6,608 nucleotides of DNA from Planctomycetota bacterium. GTDB taxonomy: Bacteria > Planctomycetota > Planctomycetia > Pirellulales > UBA1268. The stretch's first letter is position 1, and the number at the start of each line of letters is the position of its first letter. Shown one piece after another: positions 5,291 to 6,608 of the stretch. Position numbers and translations under genes: made by a program. The stretch is from positions 1 to 6,608 of the forward strand of contig JAQBZA010000189.1 of the NCBI GenBank assembly GCA_027622795.1, written 5' to 3'. The notes beneath the pieces are model-generated. The model was given only the letters and a program-made list of their open reading frames with translations. It was not told the DNA's origin and ran no database searches.

Positions 5291-6608
5291 CCCGCCAGCG
5301 GCCCAAGCCACCGAAGGCTGCGAAGCAGCGTTCTCCTGCCGATTCCGTCATCGGTGTGTTCAAGCGGGCGGCGGGCGGCTACGGCTTCGTGCGGCCTGAG
5401 GGGGCGGCTCCGGGGGATCGCACGGGCGATATTCACATCGCGGCGCATGCCCAGCTCGACGCCGTGTCGGGAGACACGGTGCGGGTGCAACTCGCCCGAG
5501 GTCGCGATACGCGACGCCCCGGGCCGGCCGGCGAGATCGTGGAGGTGGTGACGCGGCGGACCACCCGCTTCGTCGGCCGCTACTACGAGGCGGCCAACGC
5601 CGGCTGGGTGCGGGTTGATGGCACCGTGTTTGCGAAGCCGGTCGCCGTGGGCGATCCCGGCGCCAAGGGCGTGCAGGAAAACGACAAGGTCGTGGTGGAG
5701 ATGGTCCGCTTTCCGCGGCACGGCCGCGATGGCGAGGGCGTGATTGTCGAGGTGCTTGGCGCTGCGGGAGATCCGGGCGTCGATACGCTCACCATCATCA
5801 ACGAGTTCGGCCTGCCGGGGCCGTTTCCGGATGCGGTGCTCGACGATGCTCGTCGGCAGGCGGCCCGCTTCACTGAAGACGTGGCCGACGATCGCCGTGA
5901 TCTGACCGGCGCGGTGGTGATCACGATCGATCCGGTCGATGCCCGCGACTTTGACGATGCGATTTCGCTTGAGCGGATCGAACGGGGCCACTGGATGCTG
6001 GGCGTCCACATCGCCGATGTCAGCCACTTCGTTCGCGAGGGCTCCCCGCTCGATCAGGAGGCGGCCGCCCGTGGCACGAGCGTGTATCTGCCCGATCGCG
6101 TGATCCCGATGCTCCCTGAGATCGTCTCCAATAATCTTGCCAGCCTACAGCCGGAGCGGATTCGCTATGCCCGCACCTGCTGGATCGAATTCTCACCGGA
6201 AGGGATCCCGATCGATGCCTCCGTGGAGCGATCGGCCATCAAGAGCCGACGCCGGTTTACCTACGAGGAGGTGGATCTCTTTCTCGCCGATCCGGATACG
6301 CAGGACGTGGAGATGCCGGCCGCCGTGCGGTCGCTGCTCGGCCGCATGCGCGACCTCGCCCGGCTGCTCCGCAGTCGCCGCATGGCCCGCGGGTCGCTGG
6401 AGCTGGTGATGCCGGAGGTGAAGATCGATCTCGATCGCGCCGGGCGGGTGAGCGGGGCCCACATCGTGGAGAACACCGAGAGCCACCAGATCATCGAAGA
6501 ATTCATGCTGGCGGCCAACGAGGCGGTGGCCCGGATGCTGGCGGCCAGCGGGGGGGGCTTTCTGCGGCGGATCCATGCCGCGCCCGACCCGCGGAAGCTG
6601 CGGCAGCT
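5287..6608 (+). CDS. rnr: Ribonuclease R (3'-5' exoribonuclease), 3' end outside window
   Basis: The frame runs from ATG 5287 to the right edge without a stop, giving 440 full codons of a protein that is usually 700-800 residues. RNase R processively degrades structured RNA from the 3' end in mRNA decay, rRNA quality control and trans-translation. A basic N-terminal tail (1-19) leads into a cold-shock domain (about 21-70, GGYGFVRPEG), a second one (about 95-142), then the RNB catalytic domain from about 202. The magnesium-binding aspartates are all present: D215, D221, D223 and D224 in TIDPVDARDFDDAIS, with the same spacing as D201, D207, D209 and D210 of RNase II. Further family motifs are LGVHIADVSHFV (238-249), GTSVYLPDRVIPMLPE (263-278), SNNLASL (281-287) and ENTESHQIIEEFMLAAN (395-411). 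The N-terminal helix-turn-helix of E. coli RNase R is missing. Translation is probably coupled to yhaM through the four-base overlap. Confidence 0.96.
   Translation, partial: MTRQRPKPPKAAKQRSPADSVIGVFKRAAGGYGFVRPEGAAPGDRTGDIHIAAHAQLDAVSGDTVRVQLARGRDTRRPGPAGEIVEVVTRRTTRFVGRYYEAANAGWVRVDGTVFAKPVAVGDPGAKGVQENDKVVVEMVRFPRHGRDGEGVIVEVLGAAGDPGVDTLTIINEFGLPGPFPDAVLDDARRQAARFTEDVADDRRDLTGAVVITIDPVDARDFDDAISLERIERGHWMLGVHIADVSHFVREGSPLDQEAAARGTSVYLPDRVIPMLPEIVSNNLASLQPERIRYARTCWIEFSPEGIPIDASVERSAIKSRRRFTYEEVDLFLADPDTQDVEMPAAVRSLLGRMRDLARLLRSRRMARGSLELVMPEVKIDLDRAGRVSGAHIVENTESHQIIEEFMLAANEAVARMLAASGGGFLRRIHAAPDPRKLRQ

Overview
This is a GC-rich window that reads as bacterial chromosome, most likely Planctomycetota (Pirellulales-like). 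The main clues are a DUF1573 protein next to a membrane-anchored fusion of a 5'-nucleotidase-like domain to a cytochrome c554-type heme domain, a short archaeal/eukaryotic-type prolyl-tRNA synthetase, and mostly weak Shine-Dalgarno signals. The lineage is inferred from gene content only. Five protein genes fill almost the whole window, and no gap exceeds about 230 bases. No tRNA, rRNA, CRISPR array or transposase gene was seen.

Minus strand, right to left: proS (4130-2625) encodes proline-tRNA ligase. A 229-base gap follows, holding a compact element bounded by a 17-base inverted repeat and packed with smaller stems (2451-2609). Next come a DUF1573 membrane-anchored protein (2395-1190) and, 42 bases later, an envelope protein that runs off the left edge. 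That last protein is an apparently degenerate metallophosphoesterase fold with a CGC motif and a CxxCH heme site. It and the DUF1573 gene look like a two-gene envelope/redox unit; proS may be transcribed with them or be separated from them by the structured element.

Plus strand: divergent from proS across a 113-base promoter region lies a yhaM-like 3'-5' exoribonuclease gene (OB fold plus HD domain, 4244-5290). Its stop codon overlaps the start of an RNase R gene (from 5287, running off the right edge). Two different 3'-5' exoribonucleases are therefore translationally coupled, which suggests a joint role in RNA turnover.

Both edge genes lack an in-window stop codon, so they were read directly from the sequence. 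The most unusual items are the structured intergenic element at 2451-2609 with its competing stem at 2593-2620, the apparent loss of metal ligands in the cytochrome fusion protein, and the yhaM-rnr coupling.
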